Shown in pieces: positions 48,416-60,500 of a stretch of 64,000 bases of DNA. The position numbers were made by a program, and so were the translations under genes. Within the stretch, counting starts at the first letter, position 1; each line of letters begins with the position of its first letter. This DNA comes from Marchantia polymorpha subsp. ruderalis. Taxonomy: Eukaryota; Streptophyta; Marchantiopsida; Marchantiales; Marchantiaceae. Under the pieces are notes generated by a model that saw only the letters and a list, made by a program, of their open reading frames with translations, did no database searches and was not told the DNA's origin. The DNA lies in assembly GCA_037833965.1 (NCBI GenBank), contig AP031352.1, positions 18,270,501 through 18,334,500 of the forward strand. The letters are read 5' to 3'.

Positions 48416-49600
48416 CATAATATACTTTTAAATTTTGCATATTATCTATGATCATAGCTATATGATTTCAGTAAAATTTTAATGTTCATATCACTAATTC
48501 ATAATCCAGAATCTTATGAACATTGTGTGTTGAAAAGAAACATAATACTACTCTTGAAATTGAACATTAAAGTTTCAAAAAGATCTGTGATGATATATAT
48601 ATTTTACGTTTTCACCATTTCATAGAATTTTCCATTTTGAAAGATTTTACTTTATATTATTGATGATGATTTTCTGAAGTTTGTGCTAATGGAGTAAAAA
48701 TTTGACATATTTAACACTTCAAAGTTGAAACTCAAGAGTAGCAATGAAGTGAAAATTATATAATTAGACGATTATGGAAACTACAATATTATAGATATTG
48801 AGATGTATTGGACACAAGAGGAATTAACTTGTTATCTCATTATATTAGTTAGTCCACAGAGTACAATGTTGTTGTTAAACAGCTCAATAGAATATTATTG
48901 GAGCAAACTATGAATGTGTTGAATCGTAAGGTTTATCATATAGATAATATCAATCATGACATGAGTTAAAAGTAAGATCGTTGAGATACAATTCACATGA
49001 AATCTAGTTAGTTTGAAGATGACTAGTTAAACTAGTTATTTAGTACTATATGTTACAAAATATAGTTTACAATAGAAGTATTGTGTCATATATCGATTGG
49101 AAATGTCTGTTACTTTGAATTTCAATCTTGATTCACATTAGCACTTATCCTAATGTATGTTAGAATGAGTATATCAAACCACAAGTAAGATCATTTTGAA
49201 AGTTATCGACTTTGTGTCAACATTACTAAGTAACCTTTTCAGAAAAATTCGAACTTGTAAGCTCAAACTTTGATTAACATTGGCTGAAAAGACAAGTTTC
49301 CGAATGTGGATGATGCTTGAACTGAATTTGTTATGAATCGAACTGAAGTCATGTCCAAGTAGGTTAGATTATACTTTCATCAACTTTATATATTGTGGAT
49401 ATTATAAGGCAATGTTAAAACTTTTCTATCTATTCATTGTTTCACCACAGTTGGAAACTCTTCAAAACGTTCTCTTTCTTCTATTGTGTTTTTTTTTTTG
49501 GAAATGAATTAGAGGATGGAAGGAAAAAAAATTCCATCAAGAAACAAGTTGAAAATCTGCACTTAACTCATTTCACCTCTTAAAAGTACCCAATTCACAG
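48416..49600. other. AT-rich block after the LINE
   Basis: AT-rich DNA with no assignable frame. It may contain more of the LINE or other decayed repeats. Confidence 0.5.
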
Positions 49601-51932
49601 GTCAGAAGCAGACAATCCAACAAATGATAAACACTTGTTACGACAAAGTTGGAGGAAATAGAACGCGTCTTTTGTCCACGAATCAAACCTCAAAAAGACA
49701 CATAAAAATAATGAAGATAATGACAGTGAAGAGGAAACATGCTTTCACTGTATATATGATCGATGCTCTATGCTTGCAACTGTCCGCTCCTGATAGTCTC
49801 TCTCTACACGATGAGATCGATCGATCAAAGCGGAGGCCGCAGCTCCTTGCAAAGACGTGGCAATTTCTAGTTCAAGTTCTGACAGATTTAACGTCCGTGG
49901 TATCAAATATTCCACCATTTATGCTGCTGCCCCTTGAACAGAGTAAACACTTTAGAGCCCATCTCTTTAGTGACTCAATCATCATCCGTCAATACAATTT
50001 TATGAAAACCGACGTCCCCTGCTTGAAGGAATTACTGTATGTACGAAGTATCAAGGGAATACAGAATGTCTCAATCAGTTCCTTTCGGAATCTGGAAAGA
50101 CTCTTAAATGCTCAAAAGAAGCGCCATGTGTCAGTATCATTCGCTCCTTCCCCGAAATGCGAAAACCATGCAATCCCACAAGCAATTCGAGAACGCAATA
50201 CTCCCTTAATCTCGACTGCTTTGATTTGCCAGGCGAAGTCGATCGAGACTCGGTCTCCAAACGGGGGCAAACGCTATGACTTGCAACCCACAAGACGATG
50301 CCGGATATTCATATGGACCGTTTGCCAGTCGGGAAAGACTTCACCCAAACACAGGCGAGATCGTTCGATGCAGTCTAGACCGAACACGTGAAGCTCAGCA
50401 AAAACCGGATTGTCACATCACCACATTGAGAGATGAATCATAAGCATTTTCAGTTGGACCCCAGGCGGACACAGTTATCATTGCTGAAACTGTGACTGCC
50501 CTGATCTTCAAAGCGAGAACTCTAGCAAGAATATACGAAAGTTGGCCGATTCAGTCCACTGTTTTACAAGCATCCGCATATCCTGACTAAACACCGCACA
50601 CCGACATTGCATTGGAGTTTCACCATATCACCGCCAACAGTTTCTTCTTTTCTTAACTCGTGATCACATCCTCGAATATCCAGATCCAGTAGTAACGAAG
50701 GAGGTCTGAGTTTGGCGATTTCACAGGTCTTACAAGCTCCGCAGATGAACATGGCAGGAACTTCCAGTAAAAGCTGTCAAAAGCTTCCTCAAGGAATTCA
50801 CATGAAATTCATCCACGTTATAGGTTCAGCCGATTTATCAGCCTTTGACTTCCATCAGATGGGGCGGTGTTTAAACCAATCAAGCATCCCTGTACAATTT
50901 CAGCTCACTGTTGAAATAGCAAACGATAGGTCTGTCTCCCTGAAGCCAAACCAATCCTCAGTCTCACGATTAGGTTTGCAAAAGAAGGCCGACGAAGTAT
51001 TTATTAAGACCACAATCCGTAAGTACGATAACATGCAAAGAATCTATCTACAGCAGTGCAGACTAATTTACAAACACGCATGAGGTGCAAAACGGAAGAA
51101 CCTATTGTACCAGAAGCGTGAAAGACGACATGAATCTCAGGAATAAAACTCTGGCCGAGTGGGCGGCGGGGCGGGCTGCAGGGAAGAAGCCGAATGCATC
51201 TTCAAAATTCCTCACATCTCTGGGCACAGAAACTATGCAGCTCTGCAGGAATGATATCTGAATTTCCACCCACTCAATTCCCCAATTTCCTGACATTACC
51301 TCGTTTTCTTCAAAAGCAACTCCTAAACATGCAAATCATGATGCAGTAGTTCAATTGTACAGCAGCCGGACCCCATTCTACTTTTGCGAACATATACAAT
51401 CTCTCTCGGAGAACCCGATGGCGACCATTCCTTCCTCTGGGCAGAAACCGGTCCGGAATCTCCTTCCTTCCTTCCGTCGAGACATGGGCTGCCAGAGGGA
51501 AGCTTCGTTCCCACACTGAAATGCTTTATTCCACTAAAATGGGCGGATGGGTACACCTTGGGAATGAGGCTCCTTGGTCACGGGGTTGTGTCCGCATCGA
51601 GAAAGTCGCACGTTTCACGTACATCAAAGCGATGGCAGACATTGTCTTATTGTTTAGGCACCTAGTCAAAATCCGTTAGCTGTACACACTACACGACGAC
51701 GAGTCAAAAGAATGCACCTGAGGCGGAGTCCATGTCTGGACTGGTCGATCAGGTTGGGGTTGGGCACTCGGGCCGGCCTCGAGCCTCGAGCGGCTGGCTG
51801 GCTGCCGAGTGCAAATAATGGATCCTTCCTTTTTCTTTTTGCCTGAACTCCGAATTTCAGGATCTCTAAAGCGAGGGAGAGGTGGGGAGAGAGAGAGAGA
51901 GGTCGAGCGCTCTGCATCCATCGTGCCAAAAA
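49601..51932. other. Mid-GC intergenic DNA, with a long unrecognised frame
   Basis: A 255-codon ATG frame runs at 49624-50391 (+) and a 123-codon frame at 50712-51083 (+). Neither resembles a family I know, and neither shows a domain. The part from about 51650 to 51932 is probably the 3' UTR of the small alpha-crystallin gene read on the minus strand. Chance frames, an unannotated lineage-specific gene and non-coding RNA all remain possible. Confidence 0.35.
49624..50391 (+). CDS. Hypothetical 255-residue ORF, unrecognised
   Basis: An uninterrupted frame begins at an ATG just after the switch from AT-rich to mid-GC DNA. The product would be basic toward its C-terminus, without any motif, membrane segment or repeat that I can see. 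The length alone is mildly unusual for this composition. There is no similarity on which to base a function, and the frame could be chance or part of an untranslated transcript. Confidence 0.2.
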   Translation: MINTCYDKVGGNRTRLLSTNQTSKRHIKIMKIMTVKRKHAFTVYMIDALCLQLSAPDSLSLHDEIDRSKRRPQLLAKTWQFLVQVLTDLTSVVSNIPPFMLLPLEQSKHFRAHLFSDSIIIRQYNFMKTDVPCLKELLYVRSIKGIQNVSISSFRNLERLLNAQKKRHVSVSFAPSPKCENHAIPQAIRERNTPLISTALICQAKSIETRSPNGGKRYDLQPTRRCRIFIWTVCQSGKTSPKHRRDRSMQSRPNT

Positions 51933-52751
51933 TCAGCTGCTCGGATCCCTGGGAATGGTGATGGTGATGACTCCGTTTTCATCTACTTCGGCGCGAACCT
52001 CGTCCACTAGAATTTTAGTCCGCGGCAGCTTGTACACTTTGACGAATTGCCCGCTGGACGTGGTCTCGGTCGACGCGACACCATCCCCGGTGGCTTTTCT
52101 CTTATTCCTTTGTCCGATAATCTGCAAGATGCGGTACTTTTGCGTGTCCTCGACTTGAACGTGAAGGTCCTCCGCCGTCAATCCTGCATAGCCACAACTG
52201 CAGCGTTAACTCATCGACAAATCCACCACAATCATCATCATCATCCACAGTCGACTCCGGGCTCCTCCTCCTCCTCCGCCAGGCAGGCAGCCAGCCTCAA
52301 GAATTCCCCATCTAAGCTGCCGACACGATCTATCCACAAGAGCACATTCTGGCCTCGCTCAGACATACGCTCCGCCCTGCTCGGAAGCACTGTCGACCAT
52401 TCCGCCCAGCCCACGCTCGCTCCCTCAAAATAACAATCAGAACATTGAAAATGCACTTCACGAATAGGTCGACAAAGGCTGAGCTTGCTCGCTCGCTCGC
52501 TCTCTCGTGAATCAATCGGCCCGGTTCCGAGCTGACATGTCATGACATGAGCGTCTAGAAATCATCGATCCATATCTCTATGCACGACAGGGTTCTTCTT
52601 CGGGCTCGGATCTGCATTGGATCGTACCGGGAACGCTGGCTCTGAAGAAAATGGCGTCGTCGGTCTCGCATCGTCGGAATCGAGTACAGAAAGCGAAGGA
52701 AATGGCCCCGCAGAAATCACTACATAACCCGCCGAAGCAGCAGCAACACAT
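51933..52751 (-). CDS. Small alpha-crystallin-domain (HSP20-like) protein with Cys-rich N-terminus
   Basis: Small HSP20-type chaperones bind unfolded proteins without ATP. On the minus strand exon 1 is 52751-52628 and exon 2 is 52183-51933. The 444-base intron has a GT-AG border, and the total is 124 residues. The join restores the family pattern FFRASVPG-LTAEDLHVQVED. It is followed by RILQIIGQRNKRK, then FVKVYKLPRTKILVDEVRAEVDENGVITITIPR, which is the end of the alpha-crystallin domain (compare LP..VD.V.A...NGVLTVTVPK in plant sHSPs). The N-terminal arm is only about 30 residues and carries eight cysteines (2-5, 10, 14, 22, 28), unlike standard plant class I or II sHSPs. There is no C-terminal IxI tail. 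The start is the only ATG between an upstream in-frame stop (52827-52829) and the splice donor. An additional upstream exon is possible. Confidence 0.82.
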
Positions 52752-53560
52752 CGTGGCGCCTCCTCGGGCGAAAGCACCACTCGAACTCGTTCGGCAGCAG
52801 AGCAGAACGCAGGGCGATGATGATCCTCACGACTCTCGACGATCCCCGACAACGATTGTCTGAGCACTTGCTCGAGGTCGAGGTCGAGGTCGATGTTGAA
52901 GCCGGGGAGGGAGCAAATGCACGCCGTGCGGATTTGCTGCGGCTGATAACGTACAGCGGAAGTTGAGAAGGAGCGGGTCCGTCATCGTGTGCCCTCTTGT
53001 ATCCAGCTAATGTGCTGCCTTTGACATGCCAACTGCGATCCGGTTGACTTTCCCGAGACCATTCTCCTATTATTAGCATATTTATTCAGCGCTGCACATG
53101 GCCACATCGTGTTTACTGTTTGGGGCTGATACTGCTCCTCATGATTTTCCATCCTCAGGCGCCCGTTGACGAGCGTCGACCCCAACGGGCCTGCCCTCGT
53201 CGTCGTCGGCCTTCGTTTCTCGGTCCGGGCTCGAGACTGAGACTGAGACCGGCGAGCAAGTCTCCCATTCTGCCTCCTCCTCGTCATCTCATCATGACGA
53301 GGAGGAGGACCGTCGACCATCTCTCCAAGTCGCTTTGCTTTGCGCATCGACGAATCCGAGCGCGCGCGCGGCGAATCGCCTGCGAGGTGTCATCCCTCGT
53401 GTTGTCCTGCCCTGCCATGCCATGCCGCCATAGCATCATTCACCGTCAGTCAGTCGGCGACCGCGACGCGACGACGTAAGGGATCCTCTTGTCGGCGACG
53501 CGGGCTAACTTCGGGATTCTGGAATGGGGATTAGGGATGGGGATGGAGAGGGCGTGATTG
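52752..53560 (-). promoter_or_regulatory. Upstream region of the small alpha-crystallin gene
   Basis: GC-rich DNA upstream (on the minus strand) of the HSP20-like start, with a ggtcga triplet run near 52874-52893. I looked for heat-shock elements (alternating GAA/TTC blocks) and found none that is convincing. Frames on both strands look GC-driven. Confidence 0.35.
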
Positions 53561-54502
53561 TCCTTCGCCTACTGAAGCTCCGCGACCAAGAGAGCGACTT
53601 GTGGTGCAAGGGACTCGTTTCTTGGGCGTGAATCAAATCAGTGCCCTCCCTCTGGACCTCTCCCTCTCTCTGGATGAACTCTGTCCCGAGTGACTTCTTC
53701 CGACCCTTGTGTGAGAGTGCCACCCCGCAACCCATCGCGAGAAGATGAACGCCGTTGGTTGGTGTGTTGGAGAATCAGGCATTGGAGGAAGGAAACATTC
53801 CTGCGAGACAGAAGGTGATCCCTTGCCCTTGCCCCGGAGAGTGACTGCTCAACCACGCCAAACAAATCTTCCAGCTTCTTGTTCTTCTTGTTCTTCTTGT
53901 TCTTCGTTTGCTGTCTAATGTACACTCAATCATTTGATGGAATTGCCCAGAATGAATGATGACTTGTGGAGTAGAGTGTTCTCACTCTCAGCTTAGGCGA
54001 TGAAACCCTTGAGCACAAGAAATCATGTGAGACTCATTTCGATCGATCGAGTTCGAACTTCTGGTGAAGAAGACAAGCACATATCGATACTAATCTAGGA
54101 GCCCTACGATTTTGTGCCAACGGATGAACGTGCTCAGTATTTTGAATCTTGTCGTGGATGATGGACCGAACCGTGGCGATTACAGGACGAGTGATAGGTA
54201 CCTGGAGACCCGGAGAGAAGAGATGCTTTGACCGTGTACTTGTGAACGATATCCTTCGGTCTGCAGAAAACTGGTAATCGCGAACGACATTCCCCGTGGC
54301 CAAATCTCGCAATTTGAATCATAATGTACTTCATTCTTATGTATCTCCAGCGATACTTCCTCCACATTGATATTGTCTGAGAGAGAATTTCTTCCTCGTC
54401 AATTTGAATCCACCTGACGATCTTTTCACACCCCTCGTGCTCCTTGTTCAGATATCAATCGTTCCAATTTTTTGTGCAGAGGAGTCTAGTTTTAACTTAT
54501 AC

Positions 54503-54648
54503 TCTACGATTTACGGGATGTTGATTATGTCAGCCACGAACTGAGGAATGATGAGATCTGGAATCTCAACGATTGGCTGATGCGGCAGCCATAGTCGTAT
54601 GACGCCATGATTCGTGGCTAACACAATCAACATCCTGTAAATCGTAGA
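54503..54648 (-). ncRNA. MicroRNA-like imperfect stem-loop (candidate)
   Basis: The arm at 54503-54540 pairs with 54611-54648 over 38 bases with three differences, and the loop is about 70 bases. Read from the minus strand, two of the three differences become G-U pairs. That leaves one true mismatch, so the minus-strand RNA folds better. Arm length and loop size suit a plant microRNA precursor, but I recognise no known mature sequence. A small foldback transposon is the alternative. Confidence 0.35.
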
Positions 54649-57547
54649 TGGAGTAACATCCTGCTCGTCCCGACACGTCCTCGAGTTCAAAGTAACCCTA
54701 AAGCCGAAAATGGATAAGCTACTCATGATTTCGTTTCAAATAATCTTGAGAATTTGCTTCAGTCTAATGAACATCTTAAATCTAAGAGCATATGTCACCG
54801 GCTTCTTAAGCTCGCAAGAGAACTCACTGCCTTGGTCAGCGCCAGAGCCAATTAGCTGAGCGCAATAGCCAAAGATTCTTACATCGAAACTCTATCAAAG
54901 CAAGCCATTACGAACACCAGCATAGCTAGTATTTTAGGGATTTACCTGCGGGCTCACTCACTCCCTCCCTATGTCGATGAAAGACACCGACACTGGCTGT
55001 GAATGAGACGGAACATCTGTTTCCTAAAACTACACAGAAGGAAGAAGACTTAGAGAAAACTATCCAGGTTGGAGGGATCCACTCTTCTCTGGGTAACCTT
55101 CTTTTCTGGCAAAGTCAATAGGGATCTTCGTCCATGCCAACATGCTGCGATCTCTGTTGTGTGTCAATGGATGCAGTCACTCCGGTGAGTATTGCAACCT
55201 CGCCTCGGCTGGCTGGCTGGCTGTCTTCTACCTTCAGGTTAGACTTGAAGTAACACGAGTGGGAACGTAAGACCATCACCAGTGGCGGCGTCGGAAATTC
55301 GGCACCAGCAGAGAGTGTCGTCGGCCAACGAACGCCCTGGAGAGACAACTCAGCTCATGAAAGAGAGCAGACGCAGCTCTCATGCTCATGCAAATGATGG
55401 AGTGGATGTCCCAACATCGCCCTCCCGCCCCTTCTCCTCTCTCTGTGTTCACCTGGTCCCAGTCAACATGTCTGCTCCTTGCTCCCTTCCCTCATTTCAC
55501 CCTAAAATCGTGAATTCGTTCATTGGTGTTCAGAGATCTTTCATTCCACAGGCCTCGGTGTAAGATACTCGATGTTGTTTTCATCAGGTGAGGGATTTCT
55601 CGCCGATTCCAGCTCCTTCAGCTTGCAAGGGCGATGTTTGCCGCTTCTCACGAAAGACCTGGTCAATGACTGAGAAGAGAGCGAACGCAAACTCCACTTG
55701 TGCAGAGGCCATGAGATCATCTGGAACGACCCACCGAATCCCCACCTTCGGTGCAGTAAGAACAGGCACTGTGTTCAGTCGTAAGCATATTCACTCACAT
55801 CAAACCGAACCACTATGCCTTTTCTTGAGACACGCTAGCTCCCAGACACCACTGTTGTCCCAGGTTTGGGTAAGATTTTCCAGCTTAGACAAACTCGCTG
55901 ACTGTGACGACCAATGAAATGAAATGAAATCGCAAGAGCAGCGAGAAAGTGGCGAGAGCTTTTGCATCTTGTGACTTACCCCTGTGAACACACCATGCCA
56001 TCACTGTGTGCTTTCCTACTGTGGAGAAGGGACGAGAAGATGGGGAAGATGGGATGTGATGGGGTTGGTTGTTGCGGCTGTGAGAGGGAACCATTATGAA
56101 TCAACATGTTCAGTCGAAGAGAACACGGCCCCCAAGGTGTAGGCAACACTCTCAAATATAGGCTGATAACACTTGGAGTCAAAATGGGCAAATTATACTA
56201 AAGCGAACGAAGACATCAGTGCTCCTGTCGATGTAGTCATTGTAGAATACAGGAACACAACAAACAGAAACCAAAAGAGAAATCTGTAGTACTGCCTAAA
56301 TTTGGGCATACATGTGCTCCAGATCCCAGATCCTTTAAGTTTGGGATTATGAGGAATCTCATTGTCACAATAGAAACTGGCCAAAGAAGATTCCCAGGCT
56401 AAGCATAGCCACTCGATAGAAACGATGGTTACTCATCTCTTGACTTCGACAACCTAATTCCTGGAATCCGTTAGTACAATCACCTGGGGCAGAAAAGTCA
56501 AATTTACGGTTTGCTTTGCATTTTTGGCTCAGCATTGCAAGACTTCACCGGTGCGAGGAGCACACAACCAATCCAAAAGCCCTCATGTGACATGTACTCC
56601 AACAATCCTGAACAATCGCTTTATGGATCTCGCTGATGAAGCGTGAGGTTGTGTCCAAACTTTGGCCACTGCGGTTTCTCGCTCCGAGGATAGAGGACAG
56701 GTAGAGTGGTTTGTGGTTGTTTATGCAGAGGAGAACAGTATCGTCGATGATACACGATAGTCGAAATACATGTGGCCAGTTTTGAGTATTCTAGGCTGTT
56801 CCCTAGCTGATGATTATTGCTACATATATTCGTTCCAGAACACTGTGAAAGCGTCCATTCTGATCTTAACGAAAAGTAGCATCTCAAGTTCACAACTACA
56901 TCTAATTATCCATGGCCAATTAGACCTAGTTGAGGCTACGGTGGGAGTTTCAGATCGTATATCGAATTGACACAAGTTCCTTCACTGTCAATAAATCGTC
57001 ACATCTTCCTTGCACCGATGTAAAACTAAATGTACTGGATCCTAGAGTGTCATTCGATGTACCTTCAAGTGCAAATTTGAGCAGCTTGGAACAATTTGAC
57101 AAGTTTGACGCTAGAGATTTGAACGTGTTTTCGCGATCTTCTCATTAAATCTGATGGAATTCTGAAAAATACATGTAAACTGGCACGGGAGTCAATAACT
57201 TATCCGAAGATGTGCACTCCATTCCTTGTGATAAGATACATGTTTGAACAGATATTTCTGGGGAAAATGGCCATTAATTACACGGCCATGTGATGTAATA
57301 TTCACAAGTAAACGTTTATAAGACTGAGACTTGTTGTCACAACTATTGCGATGGAACTCACACATATGTATGAACCACTGGAAATCCTCTTCACTTTCCT
57401 GTCTTGCATGAACGTTAACTCATCCCCAAATGTGGGACTTTCATTTTCAGCGAGTGTGCTATGTCCATGTACATTCGCAGTCTTATCAAACTACATCCTT
57501 CAACGACTGCATCGATTGCAGGTCTAAAATTATATTGCAATCGGTCT

Positions 57548-57613
57548 CCGAATGAAAAATGCATTTACATTGGACTGCATCGACTGCATCCAATGTAATA
57601 TATTTTTCATCGG
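57548..57613. repeat. Imperfect hairpin with ~25-base arms
   Basis: The segment 57548-57574 (ccgaatgaaaaatg ... acattgga) pairs with 57589-57613 with a few mismatches and bulges. The 14-base loop itself contains two tgca repeats. Confidence 0.8.
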
Positions 57614-59040
57614 AAGTGATCACAGTGGGCCAGGGAGGTTGTTTGAACTTTATTTCGGCAGACGAGGAATTAGAAGAAGAAAGGTGCTATAACTGTACAC
57701 CTTTGGTTATTAACAAAGCACTCTCTACTTCTGAGAGCACATATAGTGAACATTTTGATCAGAGATCTTAAGAGCCGAGGAAGAAAATCAACTAATTTAT
57801 TTACCTAGTGTTTCACTTAAAGTAGGAGAAGAAGAAGGTGCTGCACAGACTCAGTCGATTCTCAACTTGGATGAATATGTAGCAGATCTAGTTTAAAATT
57901 TATCGAGTAATTTGTAAGAAGAGTAGAGACTATTGGAACATCTCTTTTCACAGCCCATGCCTTGACAGAAGTAGAACCCCACCATTGAACCACTCGTCCT
58001 CCATGATCTTCTTCGCTTTTATTATCAGCCTTCCGATTACCATCTTAACATAAAACAAGTTGCAAAACATCATCCATGATACAGTCCCCTAACAAAGCTT
58101 TCGATAAGCCATCTCGAACCCTGTTCTGTTTCTTGTTGGATGGGCCAATTCCTTATTGCCTGCTTCTGAATGTTGTTGGATACTGTGACTGTTGTTTAGG
58201 GCACTGTTAAGTTTTGAAATGAAAGGTCACATCAAAGTTGACGTCCTCGAGAGAAGTTTAGACACCCATGACATTCAAACTTCTGTTTGCAATGTAGTTA
58301 AACAATTTTGCTCCGACTTTTATATTTCTTTGGAAGAGATAATTATATGGTTCTATTTGAGTAGCTGCATAACATACGATAATTAAATTCAAGATTTTAG
58401 AGCTCTGTGTCAGTTTCTAGCTTATTGTATTGCAGGCTGATATCATCTCAACTTCGATGTAACCTACATTCATACATACAACTTTCTTCCCACCATTCCA
58501 GTAAATCAAAAGGGCATGAGAAGTGCGGGACCGCAGTCGAACATAAAAGATATTTGGACATGCTATAATAAGTTTTATCATGAATAAGTTGGTACATAAC
58601 ATAAAACACATGTGCATGTACAGTAGCTTAATCATCAAGCATCCCTTAGTCTGATATTTAGCTTATCATGGCTTATCGTCTTAACATCGCATATCTTCTT
58701 AAGATGTTACTCCTCTATTTTTACTATGTCGTAAAATATCCCGCCGGTTACCCCAGAGTGTTACGGCATGCAAGAGTTGTCTTGCAGTGTTTAAAAACCT
58801 ACCTGGTAAAGCTAAACCGACGATTCCTCTACGCGGCGGTAGAATGTAAAAAGGTAAAGATGGATTCAATAACATGCACGATACGGGAACATTTGCATGG
58901 GATGGTAATATTGCTTTGAATGGTTTCGAAACTGTGTTGTGGAAATAAATGTCGGTATATATAAAAGTTTGCAGAAAAGAATATGCAGTAAAAATGATAA
59001 TGTGATTGGGGATTGGCACGCCATCCTTGTCTCAGCAATT

Positions 59041-60500
59041 TATATTTAAATTATTGAACGGAATTACAAATACCATTCGATTGCATCTCAATTTCTACAC
59101 TTTCTCTACATCTCATTCAAAACGAAATAACTCATCATCAAACAAGAAGATTTTACTAAACTGAGAGATAATTTCCATCACAGACCAGCCGCTTTTATGT
59201 TGGAAGCTTGTTTCAAATATATTCATCTTTAAGAACACACTTGACCTAAAATTGGTGACTCCGAAGAAGAAGGAGTACTCTAATGTATTCTAAAAGAAAA
59301 CATTGTTCGGCGAAGACAATCGTTTCTATAAAGTAAGTTTTTTAATAAAGAATTCGTATCTTTTCAGTTCAAGGTAACTAATTCTACAAAGCTAAAAATT
59401 TAATTATTTATAAATTTTGATATTTCAGAAAATTATAGTTTTATTCATAATTTGGTTACCCGATTTTCAGAAATTCAAGATTTTAATATTTATGTGAAAT
59501 TCAGTTTTTACATCAATGAACAAAAATTATTGTGTTTTATTTATAAAGAATCATCGTGGTGATTATTTATATAATAAAATAGATGCTTGTTTGTATAGAT
59601 AGATCATGAAAAATAGATAGATCTTCCAAAAATAATCTTGTACTAATAAAAAAATCCGCGCATGGTAGTATTCTTTAATATTTTACACACTTGCATGCAT
59701 TAAACGCAATTGTGCATTTATCTGCGAATAATGCAAGCATTAATAAACAAAAAAAAGAAATGGACTGTGTTACAGAAAATCAGTTTTATTTAAAAATTGT
59801 TATAAATTGCTGTGAAGAGAATAAGTAAGAATTATGTAGGTTATTGTATTATCCTTAAGTTTACAAAACTTCACCTTTCTAAAATCCATTAAAACACCAT
59901 ATATATTCACTACAAAACCATGAGGATGCAACCAAATTCCTATATGAGTGAAAGATTTGAAAGTAGGTGTCTTTATGTATTTGGACTTCCTTATGAGCAA
60001 GAGATGTATGAAACCAGCAGTATTATGGGTTGGGATTCTATGTGAAACATTTGAAATGACTGCACCGTCATCAAGCGATCATTTCAAGTTCAATTACTTG
60101 GAGGCATTATGAAGGTTAGAGACGAGCAAAAGGCCAACATCATTATCAGACATAGTCCAACTTCGTCGCGTTTGCATCAATGTCACAACAAGTGATTATA
60201 ACTATGGGAAAGTGCTAATATGGCTTACAATTCATAAAAGTGGTATTTATTCATTAGTTTGAAGCAACAAGATGATTGTGTTATGCTATGTATATGGGAA
60301 ATTATCAACAACATATTTAATTTTTTTGCGATTTATTCGTGGACTTTTCATTTTTTCTATATATGTATAAAATTCTAACTGGGTCATTGTGGGGAGTCTC
60401 TTGTGTAGTTTCTTTCCTGCTTTTACTGACTGGAGGGTGCATTTTGGTGCGATGTTCTTTATGAACTTAGAATCCATCATCCAGGTTTGAAATCATAAAT
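59041..60500. other. AT-rich block
   Basis: AT-rich DNA with short chance frames only. I see nothing to name. Confidence 0.55.

Larger units (their letters stand above)
53561..59040. other. Mid-GC intergenic DNA, no gene recognised
   Basis: Many short frames on both strands are present but none is recognisable. A clean 62-codon minus-strand frame at 55584-55769 has a protein-like look but no family I can name. Two hairpins (54503-54648 and 57548-57613) and a ttgttcttc triplet repeat near 53879-53905 are the notable structures. Confidence 0.45.
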
